This document shows positions 36,401-50,100 of a DNA stretch of 64,000 nucleotides, piece by piece. The notes beneath the pieces are model-generated. The model was not told the origin of the DNA. It searched no databases and saw nothing but the letters and a program-made list of their open reading frames with translations. The position numbers and the translations under genes were made by a program. The first letter of the stretch is position 1; each line of letters starts with the position of its first letter. Location of the stretch: contig OX326960.1 in assembly GCA_946800325.1 (NCBI GenBank), positions 39,377,842-39,441,841 on the forward strand. Direction: 5' to 3'. Source of the stretch: Luzula sylvatica. Taxonomy: Eukaryota > Streptophyta > Magnoliopsida > Poales > Juncaceae.

Positions 36401-37180
36401 AAAGGGAAGTGTAACACCTACAAAAAATTCTATGAAGATATTTTTTTTAAAAATGTAAAAATTGAAGTGTAACATAAGCAAAATACTCAGTTTTCATGTC
36501 ATATCAAAATACTCCGTAATTGAAGACTAACACACACAAATTTCAATTTTTTTAAAATTTTTTTAAAAATGCATAAATCGAAAGTCTAACACCTTCAACA
36601 AATACGATGAAGATATTTTTTAAAACAATGTTAAAATTGAAGTGTAACACAAGAAAAAAAACTCAATTTTCATGCGATACTCAAAATACTCCGTAATTGA
36701 AAACTAACGCACACAAATTCCAATTTTATCAAAAATTTCTTAAAAATGTAAAAAACTGAAGTCTAACACCTTGAAAAAATTCAATGAAGATATTTTTTTT
36801 AAAATGTAAAAATTGAAGTGTAACTTTAGCAAAATACTCAATTTTCTTGTCATCCTCCAAATAATCCGTAATCGAAGACTAACAATCACAAATTTCAATT
36901 TTTTCAAAAATTTCTTAAAAATGCCAAAAATAAAGTCTAACACCTTAAAAAAATTCAATGAAGATATTTTGTAAAAGAATGTTAAAATTGAAGTGTAACA
37001 CATGAAAAAAACTGAATTTTCATGCGATACTCAAAATACACCGTAATTGAAGACTAACACACACAAATTTAAATTTTTTCAAAAATTTCTTAAAAATGCA
37101 AAAAAGTGAAGTCTAACACCTTCAAAAAATTCAATGAAGATATATTTTTTAAAATTGTAAAAATTGATGTGTAACATAAG
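33500..37180 (-). repeat. Six-monomer higher-order repeat (~1,055 bp)
   Basis: Monomer variants follow a fixed order on +: A (AAAACCGGAAGTC), B (GCAATAAAGTGAAGTG), C (AAATCGAAAGTC), D (TGTAAAAAACTGAAG), E (TGCCAAAAATGAAG), F (AAAAAAGTGAAG). The CCGG of A lies at 33,590, 34,647, 35,174 and 36,226. The series reads ABCDEF, ABC, ABCDEF, ABCDEF: units of 1,057 and 1,052 bp and one half-length unit of 527 bp. A partial D-E-F series precedes it at 32,650-33,220 and matches 36,692-37,262 at an offset of 4,042 bp (23 monomers). Copies of each type resemble one another more than their neighbours. Confidence 0.88.
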
Positions 37181-40100
37181 CAAAATACTCAATTTTCATG
37201 TCATACTCAAAATACTCCGTAAATGAAGACTAACACACACAAATTTCAATTTTTTCAAAAATTTCTTAAAAATGCAAAAAATGAAGTCTAACAACTTCAA
37301 AAAATTCAATGAAGCTATTTTTTAAAAAAATGTAAAAATTGAAGTTTAACATAAGCAAAATACTCAATTTTCATGTCATACTCAAAATACTCCGTAATTG
37401 AAGACTAACATACACAAATTTCAATTTTTTTCAAAAATTTCTTACAAATGCCAAAAATTATGTCTGACACCTTCAAATAATTCCATGAAGAAATTTTAAA
37501 AAAGTATGTTAAAATTGAAGTGTAACACAAGAAAAAACTCAATTTTCATGTCATACTCAAAATACTCCGTAATTGAATACTAACACCCACAAATTTAAAT
37601 TTTTTCAAAAATTTCTTAAGAATGCAAAAAATGAAGTCCAACACCTTCCAAAAATTCATTGAAGATATTTTTTAAAAGAATGTTAAAATTGAAGTGTAAC
37701 ACAAGAAAAAAATCTCAATTTTCATGTCATACTCAAAATACTCCGTAATTCAAGACTAGCACACACAAATTTAAATTTTTTTAAAAAATTTCTTAGAAAT
37801 GCAAAAAAGTGAAGTCTAACACCTTCAAAAAATTCATTGAAGATATTTTTTTTAAAAATGTAAAAATTGAAGTGTAACATAAGCAAAATACTCACATTTC
37901 ATGTCACACTCAAAATACCCCGTAATTGAAGACTAACACACACAAATTTCAATTTTTTCAAAAATTTCTTAAAAATGCAAAAACCGGAAGTCTAACACCT
38001 TCAAACAATTGTATGAAGATATTTTTTAAAAGAATGTTAAAATTGAAGTGTAACACAAGAAACAAACTCAATTTTCATGCGATACTAAAAATACCCCGTA
38101 ATTGAAGACTAACACACACAAATTCCAATTTTTTTGAAAAATTTCTCAAAAATGCAAAAGACTGAAGTCTAACACCTTCAAAAAATTCAATGAAGATATG
38201 TTTAAAAAAAATGTTATAATTGAAGTGTAACATTAGCAAAATACTCAATTTTCATGTCATCCTCATAATACTCCGTAATTGAAGACTAACAATCACAAAT
38301 TTAAATTTCTTCAAAAATTTCTTAAAAATGCAAAAAATTGAAGTCTAACACCTTCAAATAATTCAACGAAGATATTTTTCTAAAAAATGTGAAAATTGAA
38401 GTGTAACATAAGCACAATACTCAATTTTCATGTCATACTCAAAATACACCATAATTGAAGACTAACACACAAATTTCAATTTTTTCAAAAATTTCTTAAA
38501 AATGCAAAAAATTAAGTCTAACACCTTCAAAAAATTCAATGAAGATATTTTTTAAAAGAATTTTAAAATAGAAGTGTAACACAAGAAAAAAAACTCAATT
38601 TTTATGTCATACTCAAAATACTCCGTAATTGAAGACTAACACACACAAATTTCAATTTTTTCAAAAATATATTAAAAATGCAAAAATCAGAAGTCTAACA
38701 CCTTCAAAAAATTCGATGAAGATATTTTTTAAAAGAATGTTAAAATTGAAGTGTAACACAAGAAAAAAAACTCAATTTTCATGCGATACTCAAAATACTC
38801 CGTAATTGAAGACTAACACACACAAATTCCTATTTTTCAAAAATTTCTTAAAAATGCAAAAAACTGAAGTCTAACACCTTCAAAAAATTCAATGAAGACA
38901 TTTTTTAAAAATGTAAAAATTGAAGTGTAACATTAGCAAAATACTCAATTTTCATGTCATACTTAAAATACACCGTAATTGAAGACTAACAATCACAAAT
39001 TTTAAATTTTTTCAAAAATTTCTTAAAAATGCAAAAAATGAAGTCTAAGACCTTCAAAAAATTCAATGAAGATATTTTTAAAAAATTGTAAAAATTGAAG
39101 TTTAACATAAGCAAAATACTCAATTTTCATGTCATACTCAAAATACTCCGTAATTGAAGGCTAACACACACAAATTTCAATTTTTTTCAAAAATTTCTTA
39201 CAAATGCAAAAAATGAAGTCTAACATCTACAAATAATTCCATGAAGAAATTGTATAAAAGTATGTCAAAATTGAAGTGTAACACAAGAAAAAACTCAATT
39301 GTCATGTCATACTCCAAATACTCCGTAATTAAAGACTAACACCCACAAATTTAAATTTTTTCAAAAATATCTTAAGAATGCAAAAAATGAAGTCTAACAC
39401 CTTTCAAAAATTCAATGAAGATATTTTTTAGAAGAATGTTAAAATTGAAGTGTAACACAAGAAAAAAACTCAATTTTCATGCGATACTCAAAATACACCA
39501 TAATTGATGACTAACACACAAAAATTTAAATTTTTTCTAAAATTTCTTAAAAATGCAAAAAATTGAAGTCTAACACCTTCAAAAAATTCAATGAAGATAT
39601 TTTTTTTAAAAATGTAAAAATTGAAGTGTAACATAAGCAAACTACTCAATTTTCATGTGATACTCAAAATACTCTGTAATTGAAGACTAACACACACAAA
39701 TTTCATATTTTGAAAAAATTTTCTGAAAAATGCAAAAAATGAAGTCTAACACCTTCCAAAAATTCAATGAAGATATTTTTTAAAAGAATGTTAAAATTGA
39801 AGTGTTACACAAGAAAAAAACTCAATTTTCATGCAATACTCAAAATACACCGTAATTGAAGACTAACACACACAAATTTCAATTTTTTCAAAAATTTATT
39901 AAAAATGCAAAAAATGAAATCTAACAACTTCAAAAAATTCAATGAAGCTATTTTTTAAAAAAATGTAAAAATTGAAGTTTAACATAAGAAAAAAACTCAA
40001 TTTTAGTGTCATACTAAAAATACTCCGTATTTGAAGACTAACACACACAAATTTAAATTTTTTCAAAAATTTCATAAAAATGCAAAAAAGTGATGTGAAA

Positions 40101-41299
40101 CAACTTCAAAAAATTCAATGAAGCTATTTTTTAAAAAAATGTAAAAATTGAAGTTTGACATAAGCAAAATACTCAATTTTCATGTCATAGTCAAAATACT
40201 CCGTAATTGAAGACTAACACACACAAATTTCAATTTTTTTAAAAAATTTCTTACAAATGCAAAAAATTAAGTCTAACACCTACAAATAATTCCATGAAGA
40301 TATTTCTTTAAAAAATGTAATAATTGAAGTGTAACATAAGCAAAATACTCAGTTTTCATGTCATACTCAAAACACTTCGTAATTGAAGACTAACACACAC
40401 AAATTTCAATTTTTTCAGAAATTTCTTAAAAATGCAAAAAAGTGAAGTCTAACACCTTCAAAAAATTCAATGAAAATATTTTTTTTTTAAAATGTAAAAA
40501 TTGATGTGTAACATAACCAAAATACTCAATTTTCATGTCATGCTCAAAATACCCCGTAATTGAAGACTAACACACACAAATTTCAATTTTTTCAAAAATT
40601 TCTTAAAAATGCAAAAACCGGAAGTCCAACACCTTCAAAAAATTCCATGAAGATATTTTTTAAAATAATGTTAAAATTGAAGTGTAACACAAGAAAAAAA
40701 CTCAATTTTCATGCGATACTCAAAATACTCCATAATTGAAAACTAAAACACACAAATTCCAATTTTTTCAAAAAATTCTTAAAAATGCAAAAAAACTGAA
40801 GTCTTACACCTTCAAAAAATTCAATGAAGATATTTTTTAAAAAAATGTAAAAATTGAAGTGTAACATTAGCAAAATACTCAATTTTCATGTCATCCTCAA
40901 AATACTCCGTAATCGAAGACTAACAATCACAAATTTAAATTTTTTCAAAAATTTCTTAAAAATGCAAAAAATTGAAGTCTAACACCTTCAAAAAATTCAA
41001 TGAAGATATTCTTCTAAAAAATGTAAAAATTGAAGTGTAACATATGCAAAATACTCAATTTATATGTCATACTCAAAATACATCGTAATTGAAGACTAAC
41101 ACACAAATTACAATTTTATAAAAAATTTCTTAAAAATGCAAAAAATGAAGTCTGACACCTTCAAAAAATTCAATGAAGATATTTTTTAAAATAATGTTAA
41201 AATTGAAGTGTAACACAAGAAAAAAACTCAATTTTCATGCGATACTCAAAATACACCGTAATTGAAGACTAACACACATAAATTTAAATTTTTTCAAAA

Positions 41300-44100
41300 A
41301 TTTCTTAAAAATGAAAAAAAATGAAGTCTAACACCTTCAAAAAATTCAATGAAGATATTTTTTTAAAAAATGTAAAAATTGATGTGTTACATAAGCAAAA
41401 TACTCAGTTTTCACGTCAAACTCAAAATACTCCGTAATTGAAGACTAACACACAAATTTCAATTTTTTCAAAAATTTCTTAAAAATGCAAAAACCGGAAG
41501 TCTAACACCTTCAAAAAATTCAATGAAGATATTTTTTAAAAGAATGTTAAAATTGAAGTGTAACATAAGAAAAAAAACTCAATTTTCATGCGATACTCAA
41601 AATACACCGTAATTGATGACTAACACACATAAATTTAAATTTTTTGAAAAATTTCTTAAAAATGCAAAAAATTGAAGTGTAACACCTAAAAAAAATTCAA
41701 TGAAGATATTTTTTTTAAAAATGTAAAAATTGAAGTGTGACATAAGCAAACTAATCAATTTTCATGTCATACTCAAAATACTCCGTAATTGAAGACTAAC
41801 ACACACAAATTTCAATTTTTGTCAAATATTTCTAAAAAATACAAAAAATGAAGTCTAACACCTTCCAAAAATTCAATGAAGATATTTTTTAAAAGAATGT
41901 TAAAATTGAAGTGTAACACAAGAAAAAAACTCAATTTTCATGCTACACTCAAAATACACCGTAATTGAAGACTAACACACACAAATTTCTATTTTTTCAA
42001 AAATTTATTAAAAATGCAAAAAATGAAGTCTAACAACTTCAAAATATTCAATGAAGCTATTTTTTCAAAAAATGTAAAAATTGAAGTTTAACACAAGAAA
42101 AAAACTCAATTTTCGTGTTATACTAAAAATACACCGTAATTGAAGACTAACACACATAAATTTAAATTTTTTCAAAAATTTCCTAAAAATGCAAAAAAGT
42201 TATGTCTAACGAATTCAAAAAATTCAATGAAGCAATTTTTTTTAAAAATGTAAAAATTGAAGTTTAACATAAGCAAAATACTCAATTTTAATGTCATACT
42301 CAAAATACTCCGTAATTGAAGACTAACACACACAAATTTCAATTTTTTTCAAAAATTTCTTACAAATGCAAAAAATAAAGTCTAACACCTTCAAATAATT
42401 CCATGAAGAATTGTATAAAAGTATGTTAAAATTGAAGTGTAACACAAGAAAAAACTCAATTTTCATGTCATACTCAAAATACTCCGTAATTGAAGACTAA
42501 CACCCACAAATTTAAATTTTTTCAAAAATATCTTAAGAATGCAAAAAATGAAGTCTAGCACCTTCCAAAAATTCAATGAAGAATTTTTTTAAAAGAATGT
42601 TAAAATTGAAGTGTAACACATGAAAAAAGACTCAATTTTCATGTCATACTCAAAATACTCCGTAATTGAAGACTAACACACACAAATTTCAATTTTTTCA
42701 AAAATTTCTTAAAAATGAAAAAAAATGAAGTCTAACACCTTCAAAAAATTCAATGAAAATATATTTTTATTAAATGTACAAATTGATGTGTAACATAAGC
42801 AAAATACTCAATTTTCATGTCATGCTCAAAATACTCCGTAATTGAAGACTAACACACACAAATTTCAATTTTTTCAAAACTTTCTTAAAAATGCAAAAAC
42901 CGGAAGTCTAACACCTTCAAAAAATTCAATGAAGATATTTTTTAAAAGAATGTTAAAATTGAAGAGTAACACAAGAACAAAACTTAATTTTCATGCGATA
43001 CTCAAAATAAACCGTAATTGATGACTAACACACATAAATTTAAATTTTTTCAAAAATGTCTTAAAAATGCAAAAAATTGAATTGTAACACCTTAAAAAAA
43101 TTCAATGAAGATATTTTTTTTAAAAATGTAAAAATTGAAGTGTGACGTAAGCAAACTACTCAATTTTCATGTCACACTCAAAATACTCCGTAATTGAAGA
43201 CTAACACACACAAATTTCCATTTTTGTCAAATATTTCTTAAAAATGCAAAAAATGAAGTCTAACCACCTTCCAAAAATTCAATTAAGATATTTTTTAAAA
43301 GAATGTTAAAATTGAAGTGTAACACAAGAAAAAAACTCAATTTTCATGCTATACTTAAAATACACCGTAATTAAAGACTAACACACACAAATTTCAATTT
43401 TTTCAAAAATTTATTAAAAATGCAAAAAATGAAGTATAACAAATTCAAAAAATTCAATGAAGCTATTTTTAAAAAAAATGTAAAAATTGAAGTTTAACAC
43501 AAGAAAAAAACTCAATTTTCGTGTCATACAAAAAGTACTCCGTATTTGAAGACTAACACACACAAATTTAAATTTTTTCAAACATTTCCTAAAAATGCAA
43601 AAAAGTGATGTCTAACAACTTCAAAAAATTCAATGAAGCTATTTTTTAAAAAAATGTAAAAATTGAAGTTTAACATAAGCAAAATACTCAATTTTCATGT
43701 CATACTCAAAATACTCCGTAATTGAAGACTAACACACACAAATTTCAATTTTTTTCAAAAATTTCTTACAAATGCAAAAAATGATGTCTAACACCTTCAA
43801 ATAATTCCATGAAGAATTGTATAAAAGTATGTTAAAATTGAAGTGTAACACAAGAAAAAACTCAATTTTCATGTCATACTCAAAATACTCCGTAATTGAA
43901 GACTCACACCCACAAATTTAAATTTTTTCAAAAATATCTTAAGAATGGAAAAAATTAAGTCTAGCACCTTCCAAAAATTCAATGAAGAAATTTTTTTAAA
44001 GAATGTTAAAATTGAAGTGTAACACAAGAAAAAAACTCAATTTTCATGTCGTACTCAAAATACTCCGTAATTGAAGACTAGCACACACAAATTTCAATTT
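41300..44100 (-). repeat. Eight-monomer higher-order repeat (~1,405 bp), two units
   Basis: Rare features recur at 1,405-1,406 bp: AATTGATGAC at 41,611 and 43,016, GAAGAATTG at 42,405 and 43,811, and GTGTGAC(A/G)TAAGC near 41,735 and 43,140. Copies differ by perhaps several percent, older than the duplications at 52-64 kb. Related monomers return at 44,336 (3 monomers on), 45,945, 46,645 and 47,316, always at whole-monomer spacing. Confidence 0.8.
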
Positions 44101-47100
44101 TTTCAAAAATTTCGTAAAAATGCAAAAACCGGAAGTCTAACACCTACAAAAAATTCTATGAAGATATTTTTTAAAAGAATGTGAAAATTGAAGTGTAACA
44201 TAAGAAAAAAACTCAATTTTCATGTCATACTCAAAATACTCCGTAATTGAAGACTAACACACACAAATTTCAATTTTTTTCAAAAATTTCTTACAAATGC
44301 AAAAAATGAAGTCTAACACCTTCAAATGATTCCATGAAGAATTGTATAAAAGTATGTTAAAATTGAAGTGTAACACAAGAAAAAACTCAATTTTCATGTC
44401 ATACTCAAAATACTCCGTAATTGAAGACTAACACCCACAAATTTAAATTTTTTCAAAAATATCTTAAGAATGCAAAAAATGAAGTCTAGCACCTTCCAAA
44501 AATTCCATGAAGAAATTTTTATAAAGAATGTTAAAATTGAAGTGTAACACATGAAAAAAACTCAATTTTCATGTCATACTCAAAATACTCCGTAATTGAA
44601 GACTAGCACACACAAATTTCAATTTTTTCAAAAATGTCTTAAAAATGCAAAAACCGGAAGTCTAACTCCTACAAAAAATTCAATGAGGATATTTTGTAAA
44701 AGAATGTTAAAATTGAAGTGTAACACTAGAAAAAAACTGAATTTTCATGCGATACTCAAAATACAACGTAATTGAAGACTAACACACACAAATTTAAATT
44801 TTTTCAGAAATTTCTTAAAAATGGAAAAAAGTGAAGTCTAACACCTTCAAAAAATTCAATGAAAATATTTTTTTAAAAATGTAAAAATTGATGTGTAACA
44901 TAAGCAAAATACTCAATTTTCATGTCATGCTCAAAATACTCCGTAATTGAAGACTAACACACACAAATTTCAATTTTTTCAAAAAATTCTTAAAAATGCA
45001 AAAACCGGAAGTCTAACAGCTTCAAAAAATTCAATGAAGATATTTTTTAAAATAATGTTAAAATTGAAGTGTAACACAAGAAAAAAACTCAATTTTCATG
45101 CGATACTCAAAATACTCCATAATTGAAGACTAAAACACAGAAATTCCAATTTTTTCCAAAAATTCTTAAAAATGCAAAAAAACTGAAGTCTAACACCATC
45201 AAAAAATTCAATGAAGATATTTTTTTAAAAAATGTAAAAATTGAAGTGTAACATTAGCAAAATACTCAATTTTCATGTCATCCTCAAAATACTCCGTAAT
45301 CGAAGACTAACAATCACAAATTTAAATTTTTTCAAAAATTTCTTAAAAATGCAAAAAATTGAAGTATACCACCTTTAAAAAATTCAATGAAGATATTTTT
45401 TAAAATAATGTTAAAATTGAAGTGTAACACAAGAAAAAAACTCAATTTTCATGCGATACTCAAAATACACCGTAATTGAAGACTAACACAGAAATTTCAA
45501 TTTTTTCAAAAATTTCTTAAAAATGCAAAAGAGTGAACTCTAACACCTTCAAAAAATTCAATGAAGATATTTTTTTAAAAAATGTAAAAATTGAAGTGTA
45601 ACATTAGCAAAATACTCAATTTTCACGTCATACTCAAAATACTCCGTAATCGAAGACTAACAATCACAAATTTAAATTTTTTCAAAAATTTCTTAAAAAT
45701 GCAAAACATTGAAGTATACCAACTTTAAAAAATTCAATGAAGATATTTTTCTTAAAATGTAAAAATTGAAGTGTAACATGAGCAAAATACTCAATTTTCA
45801 TGTCATACTCAAAATACACCGTAATTGAAGACTAACACAGAAATTTCAATTTTTTCAAAAATTTCTTAAAAATGCAAAAGAGTGAACTCTAACACCTTCA
45901 AAAAATTCAATGAAGATATTTTTTTTAAAAATGAAAAAATTGAAGTGTGACATAAGAAAACTAAATTTTCATGTCATACTCAAAATACTCCGTAAGTGAA
46001 GACTAACACACACAAATTTCAATATTTGTCAAATATTTCTTAAAACTGCAAAAAATGAAGTCTAACACCTTCCAAAAATTCAAAGAAGATATTTTTTAAA
46101 AGAATGTTAAAATTGAAGTGTAACACAAGAAAACAACTCAATTTTCATGCTATACTCAAACTACACCGTAATTGAAGACTAACACACACAAATTTCAATT
46201 TTTTCAAAAATTTATTAAAAATGCAAAAAATGAAGTCTCACAACTTCAAAAAATTCAATGAAGCAATTTTTTAAAAAAATGTAAAAATTGAAGTTTAACA
46301 CAAGAAAAAAACTCAATTTTCGTGTTGTACTAAAAATACTCCGTATTTGAAGACTAACACACACAAATTTAAATTTTTTCAAAAATTTCATAAAAATGCA
46401 AAAAAGTGATGTCTAACAACTTCAAAAAATTCAATGAAGCTATTTTTTAAAAAAATGTAAAAATAGAAGTTTAACATAAGCTAAATACTCAATTTTCATG
46501 TCATACTCAAAATATTCCGTAATTGAAGACTAACACACACAAATTTCAATTTTTTTCAAAAATTTCTTACAAATGCAAAAAATGAAGTCTAACACCTTAA
46601 AAAAATTCAATGAAGATATTTTTTTTAAAAATATAAAAATTGAAGTGTGACATAAGCAAACTACTCAATTTTCATGTCATACACAAAATACTCCGTAATT
46701 GAAGACTAACACACACAAATTTCAATTTTTGTCAAATATTTCTTAAAAATGCAAAAAATAAAGTCTAACACCTTCCACAAATTCAACGAAGATATTTTTT
46801 AAAAGAAGGTTAAAATTGAAGTGTAACACAAGAAAAAAAACTCAATTTTCATACTATACTCAAAATACACCGTAATTGAAGACTAACACACACAAATTTC
46901 AATTTTTTCAAAAATTTATTAAAAATGCAAAAAATGAAGTCTAACAACTTCAAAAAATTCAATGAAGCTATTTTTTAAAAAAATGTAAAAATTGAAGTTT
47001 AACACAAGATAAAAACCCAATTTTCGTGTCATACTAAAAATACTCCGTATTTCAAGACTAACACACACAAATTTAAATTTTTTCAAAAATTTCCTAAAAA

Positions 47101-50100
47101 TGCAAAAAAGTGATGTCTAACGACTTCAAAAAATTCAATAAAGCTATTTTTGTTAAAAATGTAAAAATTGAAGTTTAACATAAGCAAAATACTCAATTTT
47201 CATGTCATACTCAAAATACTCCGTAATTGAAGACTAACACACACAAATTTCAATTTTTTTCAAAAATTTCTTACAAATGCAAAAAATGAAGTCTAACACC
47301 TTCAAATAATTCCATGAAGAATTGTATAAAAGAATGTTAAAATGGAAGTGTAACACAAGAAAAAACTCAATTTTCATGTCATACTCAAAATACTCCGTAA
47401 TTGAAGACTAACACCCACAAATTTAAATTTTTTCAAAAATATCTTAAGAATGCAAAAAATGAAGTCTAGCACCTTCCAAATATTCAATGAAGAAATTTTT
47501 TAAAAGAATGTTAAAATTGAAGTGTAACACAGGAAAAAAAAATCAATTTTCATGTCATACTCAAAATACTCCGTAATTGAAGACTAACACACACAAATTT
47601 CAATTTTTTAAAAAAATTTCTTACAAATGCTAAAAATGAAGTCTAACACCTTCAAATAATTCCATGAAGAATTCTATAAAAGTGTGTTAAAATTGAAGTG
47701 TAACACAAGAAAAAACTCAATTTTCATGTCATACTCAAAATACTCTGTAATTGAAGACTTACACCCACAAATTTAACTTTTTTCAAAAAATCTTAAGAAT
47801 GCAAAAACTGAAGTCTAGCACCTTCCAAAAATTCAATGAAGAAATTTTTTAAAAGAATGTTAAAATTAAAGTGTAACACATGAAAAAAAACTCAATTTTC
47901 ATGTCATACTGGAAATACTCCGTAATTCAAGACTAACACACACAAATTTCAATTTTTTAAACAATTTCTTAAAAATGCAAAAAAGTGAAGTCTAACACCT
48001 TCAACAAATTCAATGATGATATTTCTTGAAAAAATGTAATAATTGAAGTGTAACATAAGAAAAATACTCAGTTTTCATGCCATACTCAAAATACTCCGTA
48101 GTTGAAGACTAACACACACAAATTTCAACTTTTTCAAAAAATTTCTTAAAAATGCAAAAACCGGAACTCTAACTCCTTCAAAAAATTCGATGAAGATATT
48201 TTTTAAAATAATGTTAAAATTGAAGTGTAACACAAGAAAAAAAACTCAATTTTCATGCGATACTCAAAATACACCGTAATTGAAGACTAACACACATAAA
48301 TTTAAATTTTTTCAAAAAATTCTTAAAAATGCAAAAAACTGAAGTCACCTTCAAAAAACTCAATGAAGATATTTTTTTAAAAAATGTAAAAATTGATGTG
48401 TAACATTAGCAAAATACTCAATTTTCATGTCGTGCTCCAAAATACTCCGTAATTGAAGACTAACACACACAAATTTCAATTTTTTCAAAAATTTCTTATA
48501 AATGCAAAAACCGGAAGTCCAACACCTTCAAAAAATTCAACGAAGATATTTTTTAAAAGAATGTTAAAATTGAAGTGTAACACAAGAAAAAAACTCAATT
48601 TTCATGCGATACTCAAAATACTCCGTAATTGAAGACTAACACACACAAATTTCAATTTTTTACAAATATTTCTGACAAATGCAAAAAATTGAAGTCTAAC
48701 ACCTTAAAAAAATTCAATGAAGAAATTTCATAAAAGTATGTTAAAATTGAAGTGTAACACAAGAAAACAACTCAATTTTCATGTCATACTCAAAATACTC
48801 CGTAATTGAAGACTAACACACACGAATTTCAATTTTTTCAAAATGATCTTAAGAATGCAAAAAATGAAGACTAACACCTTCCAAAAATTCAATGAACATA
48901 TTTTTTAAAAGAATGTTAAAATAGAAGTGTAACACAAGAAAAAAACTATATTTTCATGTCATACTGAAAATATTCCGTAATTGAAGACTAACACACACAA
49001 ATTTCAATTTTTTTCAAATATTTCTGACAAATGCAAAAAATGTAATCTAACACCTTCAAATAATACAATGAAGAAATTTCATAAAAGTATGTTAAAATTG
49101 AAGTGTAACACAAGAAAAAAACTCTATTTTCATGTCATACTCAAAATACTCCGTAATTGAAGACTAACACACAGAAATTTCAATTTTTTAAAATATTTCT
49201 TAAAAATGCAAAAAATTGAAGTCTAACACCTTCAAAAAATTCAATGAAGATATTATTTTTTTGAATGTAAAAAGTGAAGTGTAACATAAGCAAACTACTC
49301 AGTTTTCATGTCAAACTCAAAATACTCCGTAATTGAAGACTAACACACACAAATTTAAATTTTTGACAAAAATTTCTTAAAAATGCAAAAAATTAAGTCT
49401 AACACCTTCCAAAAATTCAATGAAGGTATTTTTTAAAAGAATGTTAAAATTGAAGTGTAACACAAGAAAAAAACTCAATTTTCATGTCATACTCAAAATA
49501 CTCCGTAATTGAAAACCGACACACACAAATTTTAATTTTTTCAAAAATTTCTTAAAAATGCAAAAAATGAAGTCTAACAACTTCAAAAAATTCAATGAAG
49601 CTATTTTTTTAAAAAAATGTAAAAATTGAAGTTTAACATAAGCAAAATACTCAATTTTCTTGTCATACTCAAAATACTCCGTAAATGAAGACTAACACAC
49701 ACAATTTTCAATTTTTTCAAAAATATCTTAAGAATGCAAAAAATGAAGTCTAACACCTTCCAAAAATTCCATGAAGATATTTTTTAAAAGAATGTTAAAA
49801 TTGAAGTGTAACACAAGAAAAAAAACTCAATTTTCATGTCATACTCATAATACTCCGTAATTGAAGACTAACACAGACAAATTTTAATTTTTTCAAAAAT
49901 ATCTTAAGAATGCAAAAAATGAAGTCTAACACCTTACAAAAATTCAATGAAGATATTTTTAAAAGAATGTTAAAAGTGAAGTGTAACACAAGAAAAAAAC
50001 TATATTTTCATGTCATACTGAAAATACTCCGTAATTGAAGACTAACACACACAAATTTCAATTTTTTTCAAAAATTTCTGACAAATGCAAAAAATGAAGT

